Assembly (NCBI RefSeq): GCF_022760805.1
Contig: NZ_JAIVFL010000001.1
Coordinates: forward strand, 2,232,001 to 2,296,000
DNA: 64,000 nucleotides
Direction of reading: 5' to 3'
From: Candidatus Mycolicibacterium alkanivorans
GTDB taxonomy: Bacteria > Actinomycetota > Actinomycetes > Mycobacteriales > Mycobacteriaceae
Shown here: in pieces, positions 27,132 to 40,665 of the stretch
Position numbering within the stretch: the first letter of the stretch is position 1
Layout: each line of letters begins with the position of its first letter
The notes under the pieces: generated by a model
Seen by the model: only the letters and a program-made list of their open reading frames with translations
Told to the model about the DNA's origin: nothing
Database searches by the model: none
Translations under genes and position numbers: made by a program

Positions 27132-27893
27132 GTGAGTGTGACCGACGCGGAGCTGGCCGCCGACCTGGCCGAGGAGGCCGGGCGGCTGTTGCTGAGGGTT
27201 CGTGAGGAGGTCGGCCACGACTTTCCGCCCGCGCTCGGCGACGCAGGCGACGTTCGGGCCAACGCGCTGATCCTGCGTCGGTTGCGGGAGGAACGCCCCA
27301 ACGACGCGGTGCTGTCCGAGGAGGCCTACGACGACCTCAAGCGCTTACAGGCTGATCGGGTGTGGATCATCGACCCGCTCGACGGCACCCGCGAGTTCTC
27401 CATGCCGCGGCGACCGGACTGGGCGGTGCACGTCGCCCTGTGGCAACGGACGGGCGGGCCCGACGGCACCATCACCGATGCGGCCGTGGCGCTGCCGGCC
27501 GTGGGCGAGGTGCACCGCAGCGATACCGTGACCGCCCCCTCGGCGCCACCGTCCGGTCCCATCCGCATCACCGCGAGCTCCAACCGGCCGCCGGCCGTGC
27601 TGTGGCGGCTGCGCGACCGCCTGGACATCGACTTCATCCGCATCGGATCGGCCGGGGCCAAGGCGATGGCCGTGGTTCGCGGCGACGCCGACGCCTACAT
27701 CCACGCCGGCGGCCAGTGGGAGTGGGACTCCGCCGCCCCGGCCGGTGTGCTGCAGGCCGCGGGACTGCACGCCACTCGTTTGGACGGCTCGCCGCTGCGC
27801 TACAACCAGCCCGACCCGTACCTGCCCGATCTGCTGATGTGCCGGCCGGAGGTGGCCGATCTGCTGCTCGATGCGATGTGGCTGGCCAGCTGA
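27132..27893 (+). CDS. cysQ: 3'-phosphoadenosine 5'-phosphosulfate phosphatase CysQ
   Basis: Inositol-monophosphatase superfamily enzyme that dephosphorylates PAPS/PAP and also inositol phosphates, tuning sulfate assimilation. 253 residues. Metal sites are VLSEEAYDD (Glu), [14 protein letters not shown] (the DPLDGT signature) and the C-terminal [16 protein letters not shown]sp. GTG start at 27132. Followed after 71 bp by mshC, as in M. tuberculosis. Confidence 0.93.
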   Translation: MSVTDAELAADLAEEAGRLLLRVREEVGHDFPPALGDAGDVRANALILRRLREERPNDAVLSEEAYDDLKRLQADRVWIIDPLDGTREFSMPRRPDWAVHVALWQRTGGPDGTITDAAVALPAVGEVHRSDTVTAPSAPPSGPIRITASSNRPPAVLWRLRDRLDIDFIRIGSAGAKAMAVVRGDADAYIHAGGQWEWDSAAPAGVLQAAGLHATRLDGSPLRYNQPDPYLPDLLMCRPEVADLLLDAMWLAS

Positions 27894-27964
27894 GCGCGGG
27901 AATCAATTCGGGCGCCCGGTTGTCGTGTGTGGCGATGAACAACGAACCCCCTAGAGTCGAGGCC

Positions 27965-29203
27965 ATGCAGTCGTGGCCGGCCGTCGAGATCCCGCAGCTG
28001 CCCGGTCGCGGGCCGGCGCTGCGGCTCTACGACAGTGCAGACCGCCAGGTCCGTCCCACCACGCCGGGAGACACCGCGACGATGTACGTCTGCGGGATCA
28101 CGCCCTATGACGCGACGCACCTGGGTCACGCCGCCACGTACCTGACCTTCGACCTGGTCTACCGGGTCTGGGTCGACAACGGCCACCAGGTGCACTACGT
28201 CCAGAACATCACCGACGTCGACGACCCGCTGTTCGAGCGGGCCAATCGGGACGGCGTCGACTGGCGCGAACTCGGTGCCCGGGAGATCCAGCTGTTCCGC
28301 GAGGACATGGCGGCGTTACGGGTGCTGCCGCCGCGCGACTACGTGGCCGCGACCGACGCGATCGCCGAGGTGGTCGAACTCGTCGAGAAGCTGCTGGCCT
28401 CCGGCGCGGCCTACGTGGTCGACGACCCCGAGTTCCCGGACGTCTACTACCGCGCCGACGCCACCCCGCAGTTCGGCTACGAGTCCGGCTGCGACCGCGA
28501 GACGATGATGCGGTTGTTCGCCGAATGCGGCGGCGACCCGGGGCGGCCGGGCAAGGCCGATCCGCTCGACGCCCTGCTGTGGCGCGCCGCCCGTCCCGAC
28601 GAGCCGAGTTGGCCGTCACCGTTCGGCCCCGGGCGCCCCGGCTGGCACGTCGAGTGTTCGGCAATCTCGTTGGACCGCTTGGGTTTCGGATTCGACATCC
28701 AGGGCGGTGGCAGTGACCTGATCTTCCCGCACCACGAGTTCTCCGCCGCCCATGCCGAATGTGCAACGGGGGAGCGGAGATTCGCACGCCACTACGTACA
28801 TGCCGGGATGATCGGCTGGGACGGGCGCAAGATGTCCAAGAGCCGAGGGAACCTGGTGCTGGTGTCGCGGCTGCGCGAGCAGGGTGTCGATCCCTCGGCC
28901 ATCCGGCTCGGTCTGCTCGCCGGCCATTACCGCAGCGACCGGTTCTGGAGCGACGACGTGCTGGCCGAGGCCAATGCCCGGCTGGCGCGGTGGCGCAGTG
29001 CCGCCGCCCTGCCCGCCGGACCGGATGCAGCAGATCTCGTCGGCCGGCTGCGCGAGTACCTGGCCGACGACTTGGACACCCCCAGGGCGCTAGCCGCGGT
29101 GGACGGGTGGAGCGCAGACGCACTGGAGTACGGTGGACACGATCCGTCTTCGCCCGCCGCCGTGGCGGCGGCCGTCGACGCTCTGCTGGGAGTGTCGCTG
29201 TAG
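27965..29203 (+). CDS. mshC: L-cysteine:1-D-myo-inosityl 2-amino-2-deoxy-glucopyranoside ligase MshC
   Basis: ATP-dependent ligase joining cysteine to GlcN-inositol in mycothiol synthesis. It derives from cysteinyl-tRNA synthetase. [20 protein letters not shown] holds the zinc Cys and the HLGH signature at residues about 40-60; also [23 protein letters not shown] with the second zinc ligand, [12 protein letters not shown], and [10 protein letters not shown] (KMSKS). It lacks the tRNA-binding C-terminal domain. 412 residues, normal. Mycothiol is restricted to actinobacteria, supporting the taxonomic reading. Confidence 0.97.
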   Translation: MQSWPAVEIPQLPGRGPALRLYDSADRQVRPTTPGDTATMYVCGITPYDATHLGHAATYLTFDLVYRVWVDNGHQVHYVQNITDVDDPLFERANRDGVDWRELGAREIQLFREDMAALRVLPPRDYVAATDAIAEVVELVEKLLASGAAYVVDDPEFPDVYYRADATPQFGYESGCDRETMMRLFAECGGDPGRPGKADPLDALLWRAARPDEPSWPSPFGPGRPGWHVECSAISLDRLGFGFDIQGGGSDLIFPHHEFSAAHAECATGERRFARHYVHAGMIGWDGRKMSKSRGNLVLVSRLREQGVDPSAIRLGLLAGHYRSDRFWSDDVLAEANARLARWRSAAALPAGPDAADLVGRLREYLADDLDTPRALAAVDGWSADALEYGGHDPSSPAAVAAAVDALLGVSL

Positions 29204-29225
29204 CTCGCGGCTCGAAGAGCGCGAG
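29204..29225. terminator. Short hairpin between mshC and fadE
   Basis: CTCGCG (29204-29209) pairs with CGCGAG (29220-29225) around a 10-base loop, directly after the mshC stop and between convergent genes. No T tract. Weak candidate. Confidence 0.35.
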
Positions 29226-29243
29226 AGACGAAGTGAAATCCCG

Positions 29244-30347
29244 CTACAGCGTGGCGATGTCGTAGCTGCCGACCTGCCCGGACAGGTAGCGAAGCTGATC
29301 GGTGGACGACCCCAGCGTCTGCTCGATCCCGGTGAGCCGCGCCGCATAGTGCGCCACCGGATACTCGGCGGTCATACCGATACCGCCGTGCATCTGAATG
29401 GCTTCCTGGGCGATGTGGCGTCCCGAGCGTCCGATCTGCAGCTTGGCCCGCGCCGCGACCAGCGGGTCGAGCCGTCCGTCGGAAATGCACACGGCCGCGT
29501 AGTAGTTCATGCTGCGAGCGAGCTCGAGCGAGACGTACATGTCGGCGGCGCGCTGGGTGAGCGTCTGGAAGGTCTTGAGCGGCACGCCGAATTGCTTGCG
29601 CGCCTTCAGGTATTCGGTCGTCAGCCGCAGCGCCTCGTCCATGGCACCGACGGCCTCTGCGCACAGCGCCGACGAGTACCGGATCAGCGTTGCGTGGATG
29701 CGGTCACTGGCGTCGCCGCCGTCACCGAGCGGTTGCGCGGCGACGCCGCCGAATGTGATCTCGGCGCCGCGCTGGCCGTCGAAGGTCCGGTAGCTGTGCC
29801 GGGTGGTTGTCCCGGCATCGACCAGGAAAAGGCCGGCCCCGCCGTCGGGGAGGCCGGCGGTGACGACGAGCATATCGGCCGAATCACCGGCCAGCACAGG
29901 GTTTTTGCGACCGGCGAGGGTCCACGAGGCGCCCTGTTGGGTGGCGCGGGTCGACAACTCGTCGGAGCCGCGCAGGCCCGGCTCGAGATGGGCGAGGGCG
30001 AGCAGCTTCTCGCCGCCGGCCACCTCGTCGAGCAACGCCCGCTGCTCGTCGCTGCCGAGTTCGGCGATCACACCGCCGGGGATGAGCGCGGCCGCGGCGA
30101 CCGGTTCGGGGGCCAGCCGCCGTCCGATCTCGGTCATCACGACCATGATCTCGATCTGGCCGGACTCCTCGGGCTCGAAACCCAAACCGAGGATGCCGAT
30201 TTCGGCCAGCTGGTGCCACACGTCGCGGCTCCATCCGAGTTCGGACTCCACCACCTTGTTGCGGCTCTCGGTGTCGTAGCTGCGGCCCAGCACATCGCGT
30301 GCGGTATCGGCCAGCAGTTGCTGTTCTTCGGTCAGGTCAAAGTTCAT
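29244..30347 (-). CDS. Acyl-CoA dehydrogenase (FadE family), partner subunit
   Basis: 367 residues. N-terminal helical domain MNFDLTEEQQLLADTARDVL, a shortened middle domain with GRKNPVLAGDSADMLVVTAG, and C-terminal helices RKQFGVPLKTFQTLTQRAADMYVSLE and QMHGGIGMTAEYPVAHYAARL. It starts 9 bp after the larger FadE gene, so the two probably form a heteromeric enzyme like the mycobacterial alpha2beta2 FadEs. Whether it carries the catalytic base is not evident. Substrate unknown; steroid or branched acyl-CoA would fit the family. Confidence 0.87.
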   Translation of the reverse strand: MNFDLTEEQQLLADTARDVLGRSYDTESRNKVVESELGWSRDVWHQLAEIGILGLGFEPEESGQIEIMVVMTEIGRRLAPEPVAAAALIPGGVIAELGSDEQRALLDEVAGGEKLLALAHLEPGLRGSDELSTRATQQGASWTLAGRKNPVLAGDSADMLVVTAGLPDGGAGLFLVDAGTTTRHSYRTFDGQRGAEITFGGVAAQPLGDGGDASDRIHATLIRYSSALCAEAVGAMDEALRLTTEYLKARKQFGVPLKTFQTLTQRAADMYVSLELARSMNYYAAVCISDGRLDPLVAARAKLQIGRSGRHIAQEAIQMHGGIGMTAEYPVAHYAARLTGIEQTLGSSTDQLRYLSGQVGSYDIATL

Positions 30348-30356
30348 GGCCGGCCC

Positions 30357-31532
30357 TCACAGTCCAAGAATCGTCGAAGAGATGATGGTGCGCTGAACCT
30401 CGTTGCTGCCGCCGTAGATCGAGGTCTTGCGGAAGTTGAGGTAGCGCGGCGCGGCGTGCTGGGCCCATTGCGGTGAGTCGATGGCGTCGCCACCGGCGAA
30501 GGGCAGCGCGTCCGGCCCGGCGACCTCCACCAGGAGCTCGGTGACAGCCTGCTGCAGTTGGCTGCCGCGCAGCTTGAGGATCGACGAGGCCGGATTCGGC
30601 TTGCCGGTGGCCTCGTCTCCGCTGACGCGCAGCTGGGTGAGTTCCAGTGCCAGCAACTCGTTTTCGATCTCGGCCACCCGTGATGCGAAAAGCGGATCCG
30701 CCAGCAGGGTTCCGCCACCGACAGAGGTCTCGGCGGCGCGCCCCTTGACGTCGGACAACCACACCTTGGTGGTGCCGATCCGGGCGATGCCGGTGCGTTC
30801 GTTGGACAGCAGGAACTTCGCGTAGCTCCAGCCCTGGTTCTCCTCGCCGACGAGTTGGTTGGCGGGCACCCGGACGTCCTCGAAGAAGACCTCGTTGACC
30901 TCGTAGCTGCCGTCGATCAGCTTGATCGGCCGGATGGTGATGCCCGGCGTGGACATCTCGACGAGGATGAACGAGATGCCGGCCTGCTTCTTCGGCGCGT
31001 CCGGGTTGGTGCGGGCGAGCACGAAGATCCAGTCGGCGAACTGGCCCAGCGTGGTCCAGGTCTTCTGGCCGTTGATCACGTAGTCGTCCCCGTCGCGGAC
31101 CGCGACGGTCCGCAGCGAAGCCAGATCGGAGCCGGCTTCAGGCTCGGAGAAGCCCTGGCACCACCAGATGTCGAGGTTGGCGGTGGCGGGCAGGAAGCGT
31201 TCCTTGATCTCCTGCGACCCGAACTGAGCGATGACCGGACCGACCATGCTGGCGTTGAAGGCCAGCGGCTCGGGCACACGGGCCATCCGCATCTGGTCGG
31301 CCCAGATCTGACGCTGCAGCGGCGACCAGTCCTTGCCGCCCCACTCCACCGGCCAGTTCGGCACCGCAAGCCCGGCCTTGTTCAGGATGCGGGTTGTCGA
31401 GACGATGTCGTCGGGCCAGTTCAGAGCGTCGTTACGGGCTCGTTCCCGGATCTCGGCCGGGACCTCGGTGGTGAAGAACTCGCGCAACTCGTCGCGGAGT
31501 TTCGCGTCCTCATCGCTCAGTGCCAGTCTCAC
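30357..31532 (-). CDS. Acyl-CoA dehydrogenase (FadE family), larger subunit
   Basis: 391 residues, all three ACAD domains. Motifs: GKDWSPLQRQIWADQMRMA, QGFSEPEAGSDLASLRT (the A.GSD FAD signature), INGQKTWTTLGQFADW, YEVNEVFFEDVRVPANQLVG, SNERTG, and the end RKTSIYGGSNEVQRTIISSTILG. GTG start at 31532. Encoded upstream of the second FadE with a 9-bp gap, so they are one operon. FAD binding is clearly conserved; the acyl substrate cannot be told. Confidence 0.88.
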   Translation of the reverse strand: MRLALSDEDAKLRDELREFFTTEVPAEIRERARNDALNWPDDIVSTTRILNKAGLAVPNWPVEWGGKDWSPLQRQIWADQMRMARVPEPLAFNASMVGPVIAQFGSQEIKERFLPATANLDIWWCQGFSEPEAGSDLASLRTVAVRDGDDYVINGQKTWTTLGQFADWIFVLARTNPDAPKKQAGISFILVEMSTPGITIRPIKLIDGSYEVNEVFFEDVRVPANQLVGEENQGWSYAKFLLSNERTGIARIGTTKVWLSDVKGRAAETSVGGGTLLADPLFASRVAEIENELLALELTQLRVSGDEATGKPNPASSILKLRGSQLQQAVTELLVEVAGPDALPFAGGDAIDSPQWAQHAAPRYLNFRKTSIYGGSNEVQRTIISSTILGL

Positions 31533-31681
31533 GATTGCGACCTCACTTCGTCGTGATTTGTTACTCGTCGGTACCCGATCTCAAACGGTATCGCAGCCCT
31601 ACCAACTGGTCGGCAGGACGACCCCCGGTGGTCAGGATGTGAACAGCATCTCTTGTCGGTGCCTCGCCATAGTATTCGAAC

Positions 31682-32998
31682 ATGAGTTCGATCAGTGTGG
31701 CGCTGGATGCGCTGGACGCGGCGGTCGAACTGTTGGGGGCCGCCGACGTACGGGAGTTGTGTGCGCCGGAACGCTTCGCGGCGGTGGACCGGTTGGAGAC
31801 GGCGCTGCGCAGGCAGATCGCGATCTCGCGCGAGCAGCTCACCCATCTGGAGCAGTACGAGGGTTGCCCGCCGGTGGGCATCGTGTTGGCCGACATGCTG
31901 CGGATCAGTCGCCGGGAGGCCAAGCGGCGGCTGGGCGACGCTGGGCAGCTTGCCCCGCGCACCACGTTGACCGGTGAACAGCTGCCGCCGCTGTTGCCGG
32001 CCACGGCCAAGGCGTGGGACGCCGGTCTGCTCGATCTCGAACACCTGCGGGTGATTCAGAAGTTCTTCCGCGAGTTGCCCGATCATGTGCCACCGGCACA
32101 GGTGGAGAAGGCCGAGCGATCGTTGGCTGAGCATGCCCAGAGTCTGCGGCCCGATCAGTTGGAGAAGGTGGCAGCGCGGCTGGCGACCCACCTCAATCCG
32201 GACGGGACGTTTTCCGAGGAGGATCGGGCGCGCAAGCGCGGGTTCGTGTGGTGCGGCGGACAGCGGCCCGACGGGATGAGCGTGGGCAGGCTGGTGGCCG
32301 ATCCGGAGTTGCGGGCGATGTTGGATGCCTGGTTGGCGAAGTTCGCCGCTCCCGGGATGTGCAACCCGGATGGCGGCGATGGGCAACGTGATCTGCGTGG
32401 GCACGGCCAGCGCCAGCATGACGCGTTGGCCGAGTTGGTGCGCGGCCGGTTGGGTGACCCGAAACTGGGCCAGCACAACGGACTTCCGGTGACAGTGATC
32501 GTGACCGCGACGGTGCAGGACCTGCAGGCCAAGACCGGTCACGCGGTCACCGCCGGCGGCACCCTAATCCCGATGAGCGACGTGATCCGGATGGCGACGC
32601 CGGCGTACAACTATCTGGCGGTCTTCGACGGGGTGACGGGTAAGTCGCTGTGGTTGGGTCGAAAGAAGCGCCTCGCCTCGGCCGAGCAGCGAATCATGTT
32701 GCTGAGCAAGGAGCGTGGGTGTACTGCGCCGGGGTGCACTGTGCGCGGTTATGACTGTCAGGTTCATCATGCGGTCACGGACTGGAACCGTGGCGGCAAC
32801 ACTGACATCGACGACCTGACGCTGGCCTGCAAGCGGGACAACCTGCACGCGGAGAACGATGGCTGGGGCACTCGCAAGCTGCCCAACGGCCACACCGAGT
32901 GGATTCCGCCACCGGGCGTGCCCCTGATCGGCGGCACCAACTCATACCACCACCCCGAGCGGCTGCTGCCCGACGACGGGGATGAGGACGACCCTTGA
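31682..32998 (+). CDS. 13E12-family DUF222/HNH endonuclease-like protein
   Basis: 438 residues. The DUF222 domain (residues about 20-310) is followed by a C-terminal HNH nuclease motif: RGCTAPGCTVRGYDCQVHHAVTDW, then GGNTDIDDLTLACKRDNLHAE, with the CxxxxC and HH..N elements intact. The ATG lies in TATTCGAACATG, the context I associate with 13E12 repeat genes in mycobacteria. These occur in many copies and are thought to be mobile or recombination hot spots. The copy is intact. It is immediately followed by an IS3 scrap. Confidence 0.88.
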   Translation: MSSISVALDALDAAVELLGAADVRELCAPERFAAVDRLETALRRQIAISREQLTHLEQYEGCPPVGIVLADMLRISRREAKRRLGDAGQLAPRTTLTGEQLPPLLPATAKAWDAGLLDLEHLRVIQKFFRELPDHVPPAQVEKAERSLAEHAQSLRPDQLEKVAARLATHLNPDGTFSEEDRARKRGFVWCGGQRPDGMSVGRLVADPELRAMLDAWLAKFAAPGMCNPDGGDGQRDLRGHGQRQHDALAELVRGRLGDPKLGQHNGLPVTVIVTATVQDLQAKTGHAVTAGGTLIPMSDVIRMATPAYNYLAVFDGVTGKSLWLGRKKRLASAEQRIMLLSKERGCTAPGCTVRGYDCQVHHAVTDWNRGGNTDIDDLTLACKRDNLHAENDGWGTRKLPNGHTEWIPPPGVPLIGGTNSYHHPERLLPDDGDEDDP

Positions 32999-33323
32999 GG
33001 TCGGGCCGGCCAAGACCGGGGCAGACAAGTGGGCCGTGAAGCTGGAGGCCGCGAACACGCGTCTGGCCGCTGAGCTGGCCAAGGCCAGGCAGGCTAACGA
33101 GGTCCCGGGGAAACTATTCGAGCTGTTGTCGCTGCTGTCCAACGGCTCGGACGGCGAGACCGGGCAGCACCCTTGGTCGACGGCGCCGTGAACGAGCTGG
33201 AGCCGCTGGTCGGCGGGGTGGCCACGCGCCGGCTGAGCGGAAAGTCCCGCGCCGCGCTGCACCGGCAGCGCAACCCGAAACCGCGCGTGCATGGACCGCG
33301 GCGTCCTGCCACGCACCCGTCGT
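32997..33323 (+). pseudogene. IS3-family transposase remnant (OrfA C-term plus OrfB N-term)
   Basis: A frame from 32982 to 33191 reads KLEAANTRLAAELAKARQAN and VPGKLFELLSLLSN, the end of an IS3-type OrfA (leucine zipper plus EVxGKLxxLLE). A second frame from 33173 reads VDGAVNELEPLVGGVATRRL and LHRQRNPKPRVHGPRRP, the start of OrfB. The two frames overlap by 19 bp, as in IS3 elements that use a programmed frameshift. The OrfA helix-turn-helix and the whole DDE catalytic domain are missing. No terminal inverted repeats were identified. Confidence 0.65.
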
Positions 33324-33344
33324 CGATTATCCCCACATCGGAAC

Positions 33345-34235
33345 TCAGCCCCGGAAGCCCGGACCCCGCCGGCGCAGATAGCGCTCGAACTCCGCGGCCA
33401 GCGCGTCGCCGTCGATCTTCGACAGCGCCTCGTTCATGTCCACCTCGGCGTCGCCGCGCTGCTCGAGGGCGGACACGTACTCGGCGATCTCTTCGTCCTC
33501 GGCGGTCATCTCGGTGACGGCCTGCTCCCACTCCTCGGCCTGGGCGGGCAGCTCACCCAGCGGCACCTCGATGTCGAGGACGTCCTCGACACGGCGCAGC
33601 AGCGCGACGGTGGCCTTCGGATTGGGCGGCTGCGAGACGTAGTGCGGAACAGCAGCCCAGAACGTCACCGCGGGGATGCCGGCGGCCACACACGCGTCCT
33701 GGAACACCCCGGCAATCCCGGTCGGCCCCTCGTACCTGGTCTCCTCGAGACCGAAGAACTTGGCCGACTCGGGGGAATAGGCCGCACCCGACACCGGCAC
33801 CGGCCGGGTATGCGGCGTGTCGGCCAGCAGAGCGCCCAGGATCACGACGGTGTCGACGTTGAGCTTGTCGGCGATCGCGAGCAGCTCTGCGCAGAACGTG
33901 CGCCACCTCATATTGGGCTCCACGCCGTGCATCAGCACGATGTCGCGATCCGAGCCCGGCGGGCGGCAGTGCGCGATGCGCATCGACGGCCACACCAGTT
34001 CGCGGGTGACGCCGTCGACCTGCCGGATGACGGGGCGATTCACCTGGTAGTCGTAATAGGCTTCGTCGTCAATCTCGACGATCGTCTCGGCCTCCCAGAT
34101 CGCGTCGAGATGCTCGACCGCATCACTGGCCGCGTCGCCGGCGTCGTTCCAGCCCTCGAACGCCGCAACAATGATGGTGTTGCGGAGTTCGGGCAGGTCC
34201 GGGCCCTTGGCACCGCTGTAGCTCGACGGAGTCAC
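33345..34235 (-). CDS. PAC2 family protein (proteasome-assembly-chaperone-like, Rv2125-like)
   Basis: 296 residues. PAC2 fold pattern: VAAFEGWNDAGDAASDAVEH, EIDDEAYYDYQVNRPVI, DRDIVLMHGVEPNMRWRTF, VVILGALLADTPHTRPVPV and PTGIAGVFQDAC, then an acidic helical tail ending EFERYLRRRGPGFRG. GTG 34235 is chosen; the upstream frame is open but non-conserved. The family resembles eukaryotic 20S assembly chaperones and occurs in proteasome-bearing actinobacteria. A role in proteasome biology is only suggested. Confidence 0.87.
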   Translation of the reverse strand: MTPSSYSGAKGPDLPELRNTIIVAAFEGWNDAGDAASDAVEHLDAIWEAETIVEIDDEAYYDYQVNRPVIRQVDGVTRELVWPSMRIAHCRPPGSDRDIVLMHGVEPNMRWRTFCAELLAIADKLNVDTVVILGALLADTPHTRPVPVSGAAYSPESAKFFGLEETRYEGPTGIAGVFQDACVAAGIPAVTFWAAVPHYVSQPPNPKATVALLRRVEDVLDIEVPLGELPAQAEEWEQAVTEMTAEDEEIAEYVSALEQRGDAEVDMNEALSKIDGDALAAEFERYLRRRGPGFRG

Positions 34236-34298
34236 CAGTTCAGCGTAAGGCTTGCGCGGCTGCGGTGAGCCGTCTCCGACCGACAACCCTGGTGTGCC

Positions 34299-34567
34299 AT
34301 GGGCACGCAGTTGCAGGCCGCCGATCTGACCCTCGACGACTTCCGCGCACTGGAGGGCTGCAACGAGACGAAATACGTTCGGCTGCAATCTGGTTAACCC
34401 GGTAACTACTACCTTGTCGACAGGATCCGCGAGCGTCCAGACGTCGCTCAGATGGTTGACGACGTAGACTTTTCGGGTCGAGAGGCGTTGCAACGGTTCC
34501 GGGTCCGTACCGGTATCCGCCACGCTCGGCAGAGTCAAGGACGCCTTCCGCCACGGAAGGAGTGCAC

Positions 34568-34571
<4 letters not shown>
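34299..34571 (+). pseudogene. Small ORF with internal TAA, coupled to metH
   Basis: One frame of 91 codons reads MGTQLQAADLTLDDFRALEG and KYVRLQSG, then TAA at 34395, then in the same frame [20 protein letters not shown] and [20 protein letters not shown] to a TGA whose bases overlap the metH GTG start. Both halves look like real protein. A single nonsense codon is the simplest explanation; read-through or two short leader peptides are alternatives. I do not recognise the family. The plus-strand DNA from 34239 to metH has no other feature. Confidence 0.4.
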
Positions 34572-38329
<3,758 letters not shown>

Positions 38330-38364
38330 GCCCTACGGATCGGTAGGCGTGGCACAATCGTGCG

Positions 38365-39048
38365 GTGCGAGCGGTCTTGTGGGACATGGACGGCACCCTA
38401 GTCGACTCCGAAAAGCTATGGGATGTCGCGATCAACGAGCTGTATCGCCGTCGTGGGCGGGTGCTGGCACCCGAGGTCCGCGGCGCCACGGTGGGCGGTT
38501 CGGCCGACGGGGTGATCCGCATCGTGTTCGACGATCTGGGTCTGGATCCGAACCCGGAGCACATGGCAGAGGTTGCTGACTGGATGCACGACTACGTCGG
38601 GGAATTGTTCACGACCGGTTTGCCGTGGTGTCCTGGCGCTCGGGAACTGCTCGACGCGTTACTGGCCGCCGACGTCCCGATGGCACTGGTGACCAACACC
38701 CGTCGGGCCCTGACCGAAAACGCGCTGAATAGCATTGGAAGGCAATATTTTTCGGTGACTGTCTGCGGTGACGAGGTCCCGGCGGGGAAGCCCGCTCCGG
38801 ACGTCTACCTCCGCGCCGCTGAACTGCTAGATTTCGGCGCGGGTGATTGTCTGGCGATCGAGGACTCGATCGCCGGCACCGCTGCCGCCGAGGACGCCGG
38901 TTGCCCGGTGTTGGTGGTGCCCAACGACGTCGAGGTTCCGATCACCCCGCGGCGCCGGCACGTTTCGTCGCTCACGCAGGTGGGCATCCCGCAACTGCGT
39001 GAGATCTACGCCGAACTGCAGCTCGGGCTCGGCGAACGCTCCGCGTGA
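38365..39048 (+). CDS. HAD-superfamily phosphatase (HAD-IA, beta-PGM-like)
   Basis: 227 residues. All HAD motifs are present: motif I LWDMDGTLVDSE (nucleophile Asp near residue 7 and acid/base Asp), motif II ALVTNTRR (Thr/Asn), motif III Lys in PAGKPAPDVYLRAAELL, and motif IV CLAIEDSIAGTAAAEDAG. The alpha-helical cap lies between I and II. GTG start at 38365, 36 bp after metH, so cotranscription is likely. The substrate is unknown; a sugar or nucleotide phosphate is usual. Confidence 0.9.
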   Translation: MRAVLWDMDGTLVDSEKLWDVAINELYRRRGRVLAPEVRGATVGGSADGVIRIVFDDLGLDPNPEHMAEVADWMHDYVGELFTTGLPWCPGARELLDALLAADVPMALVTNTRRALTENALNSIGRQYFSVTVCGDEVPAGKPAPDVYLRAAELLDFGAGDCLAIEDSIAGTAAAEDAGCPVLVVPNDVEVPITPRRRHVSSLTQVGIPQLREIYAELQLGLGERSA

Positions 39049-39164
39049 GGCTGCCGGTCAATATCGGCGTGTCGACGGTCTGACTGTGCGAAGGTAGTCG
39101 TTACTTCGTTTGCGCGGAGCGGCGGAAGGGACGCCGCATGGCCGGGCAGGGCCCCGAGCCACAG

Positions 39165-39478
39165 TCACGGCACGTCGGTGTACTGCCAGGCGGCCCCGGA
39201 TGTCGAGAACGTGAGGCCCTTGTCGGTCTTCACTGACGCAGGAGAGCGCACCAGGATCGCGTTCGGAGTGACGCTCTGGCCGCGATCGTCGGTGACGGTC
39301 TGCGGCGCACCCGTCACACCGAGCCCGCCGCCGGACGCCTGGCAGCCCGCCCAGGTGCGGGTCACGATGACGCAGCGCCAGCTGCGCTGGCGCCGATGAA
39401 GTAATACCCGGCGACGTCGTCGGTCTTGGCGCCGAGCCCCGGCTCGCAGGCCCACGGGAAACCGCCGTGACGGCGCAT
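39165..39478 (-). pseudogene. Frameshifted secreted/lipoprotein-type gene
   Basis: One frame from ATG 39478 reads [20 protein letters not shown] and [10 protein letters not shown], then stops. The neighbouring frame continues naturally as RSWRCVIVTRTWAGCQASGG, VTGAPQTVTDDRG and KTDKGLTFSTSGAAWQYTDVP-stop. A one-base slip near 39375 joins them. The Cys pair and beta-rich sequence suggest an exported protein; a signal peptide is not seen, so the 5' end may also be lost. It is antisense to neighbours and fills most of the 438-bp gap between the HAD gene and hisE. Confidence 0.55.
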
Positions 39479-39486
39479 CGGCCGCC

Positions 39487-39768
39487 ATGAAACAATCGCA
39501 GCCCGTGAAGACCTTCGAGGAACTGTTCGCCGAGCTGGGGGAGCGTGCGAGCACGCGTCCCGCGGGTAGCGCCACCGTCGCCGCCCTGGACGCCGGCGTG
39601 CACAGCCTCGGCAAGAAGATCCTCGAGGAGGCCGGTGAGGTCTGGCTGGCCGCCGAGCACGAACCCGACGAGGCGCTGGCCGAGGAGATCAGTCAGCTGC
39701 TGTATTGGACGCAGGTACTGATGGTGGCCCGTGGTCTGAGCCTCGACGACATCTACCGGAAGCTCTAG
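39487..39768 (+). CDS. hisE: Phosphoribosyl-ATP pyrophosphohydrolase HisE
   Basis: Second step of histidine synthesis. 93 residues, helical MazG-like fold: [47 protein letters not shown] (the EE..E..EE metal site) and the end [13 protein letters not shown] 39487. Its stop abuts hisG, with which it forms the usual mycobacterial hisE-hisG operon. Confidence 0.96.
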   Translation: MKQSQPVKTFEELFAELGERASTRPAGSATVAALDAGVHSLGKKILEEAGEVWLAAEHEPDEALAEEISQLLYWTQVLMVARGLSLDDIYRKL

Positions 39769-40632
39769 ATGGCTGCCATGTTGCGCGTCGCCGTCCCCAA
39801 CAAGGGGGCCCTGTCCGAATCCGCCGCAGAGATCCTCTCCGAGGCGGGCTACCGCCGGCGCAGCGACCCCAAGGACCTCACCGTCATCGACCGGGCCAAC
39901 GGTGTCGAGTTCTTCTTCCTGCGGCCCAAGGACATCGCCATCTACGTCGGCTCCGGCCAGCTCGACTTCGGCATCACCGGCCGCGACCTGGCGGCCGAAT
40001 CCGAGGCGCCCGTGCACGAGCGGCTGGCACTGGGCTTCGGCTCGTCCAGCTTCCGGTATGCCGGCCCGGCCGGCCGAGACTGGTCCGTCGCTGATCTGGC
40101 CGGCAAGCGAATCGCCACCGCTTACCCGAATCTTGTTCGAAAAGACCTGCGGGACAAGGGCATTGATGCGAGGGTGATCCGGCTGGACGGCGCGGTCGAG
40201 ATCTCGATCCAACTCGGTGTGGCCGACGCGATTGCCGACGTGGTGGGCTCTGGTCGCACCCTGAGCCTGCACAACCTGGTGGCCTTCGGCGATTCGCTGT
40301 GCGATTCCGAGGCGGTGCTCGTCGAGCGCACCGATGACGGCGCCGACGCCAACCGCGCCGCGCGGGACCAGCTGGCCGCCCGGGTGCAGGGCGTGGTGTT
40401 CGGCCAGCAGTACCTGATGCTCGACTACGACTGCCCGCGCCCGGTACTGCAGCGCGCCACCGAGATCACCCCCGGCCTGGAATCGCCGACCATCGCGCCG
40501 CTGGCCGATCCCGACTGGGTAGCGGTCCGCGCCCTCGTGCCGCGCCGCGACGTCAACGCGATCATGGACGAACTGGCGGCCATCGGCGCCAAGGCGATCC
40601 TGGCCTCCGACATCAGGTTCTGTCGCTTCTGA
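39769..40632 (+). CDS. hisG: ATP phosphoribosyltransferase HisG (long form)
   Basis: First, feedback-regulated step of histidine synthesis. 287 residues: [66 protein letters not shown], and the PRPP loop [13 protein letters not shown]. The C-terminal regulatory domain (from [11 protein letters not shown] to [11 protein letters not shown]) is present, so histidine feedback is expected. ATG 39769 has the better ribosome site; an internal ATG at 39778 matches the start in M. tuberculosis. Confidence 0.96.
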   Translation: MAAMLRVAVPNKGALSESAAEILSEAGYRRRSDPKDLTVIDRANGVEFFFLRPKDIAIYVGSGQLDFGITGRDLAAESEAPVHERLALGFGSSSFRYAGPAGRDWSVADLAGKRIATAYPNLVRKDLRDKGIDARVIRLDGAVEISIQLGVADAIADVVGSGRTLSLHNLVAFGDSLCDSEAVLVERTDDGADANRAARDQLAARVQGVVFGQQYLMLDYDCPRPVLQRATEITPGLESPTIAPLADPDWVAVRALVPRRDVNAIMDELAAIGAKAILASDIRFCRF

Positions 40633-40665
40633 AATCGGCCAGGAGGGCCGTGCTAGCGTCCGCGT

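Noticed and set aside
34236..34567. Possible B12 or SAM riboswitch before metH
   Set aside because: No B12-box or SAM-riboswitch core could be found; coding-like sequence occupies the leader.
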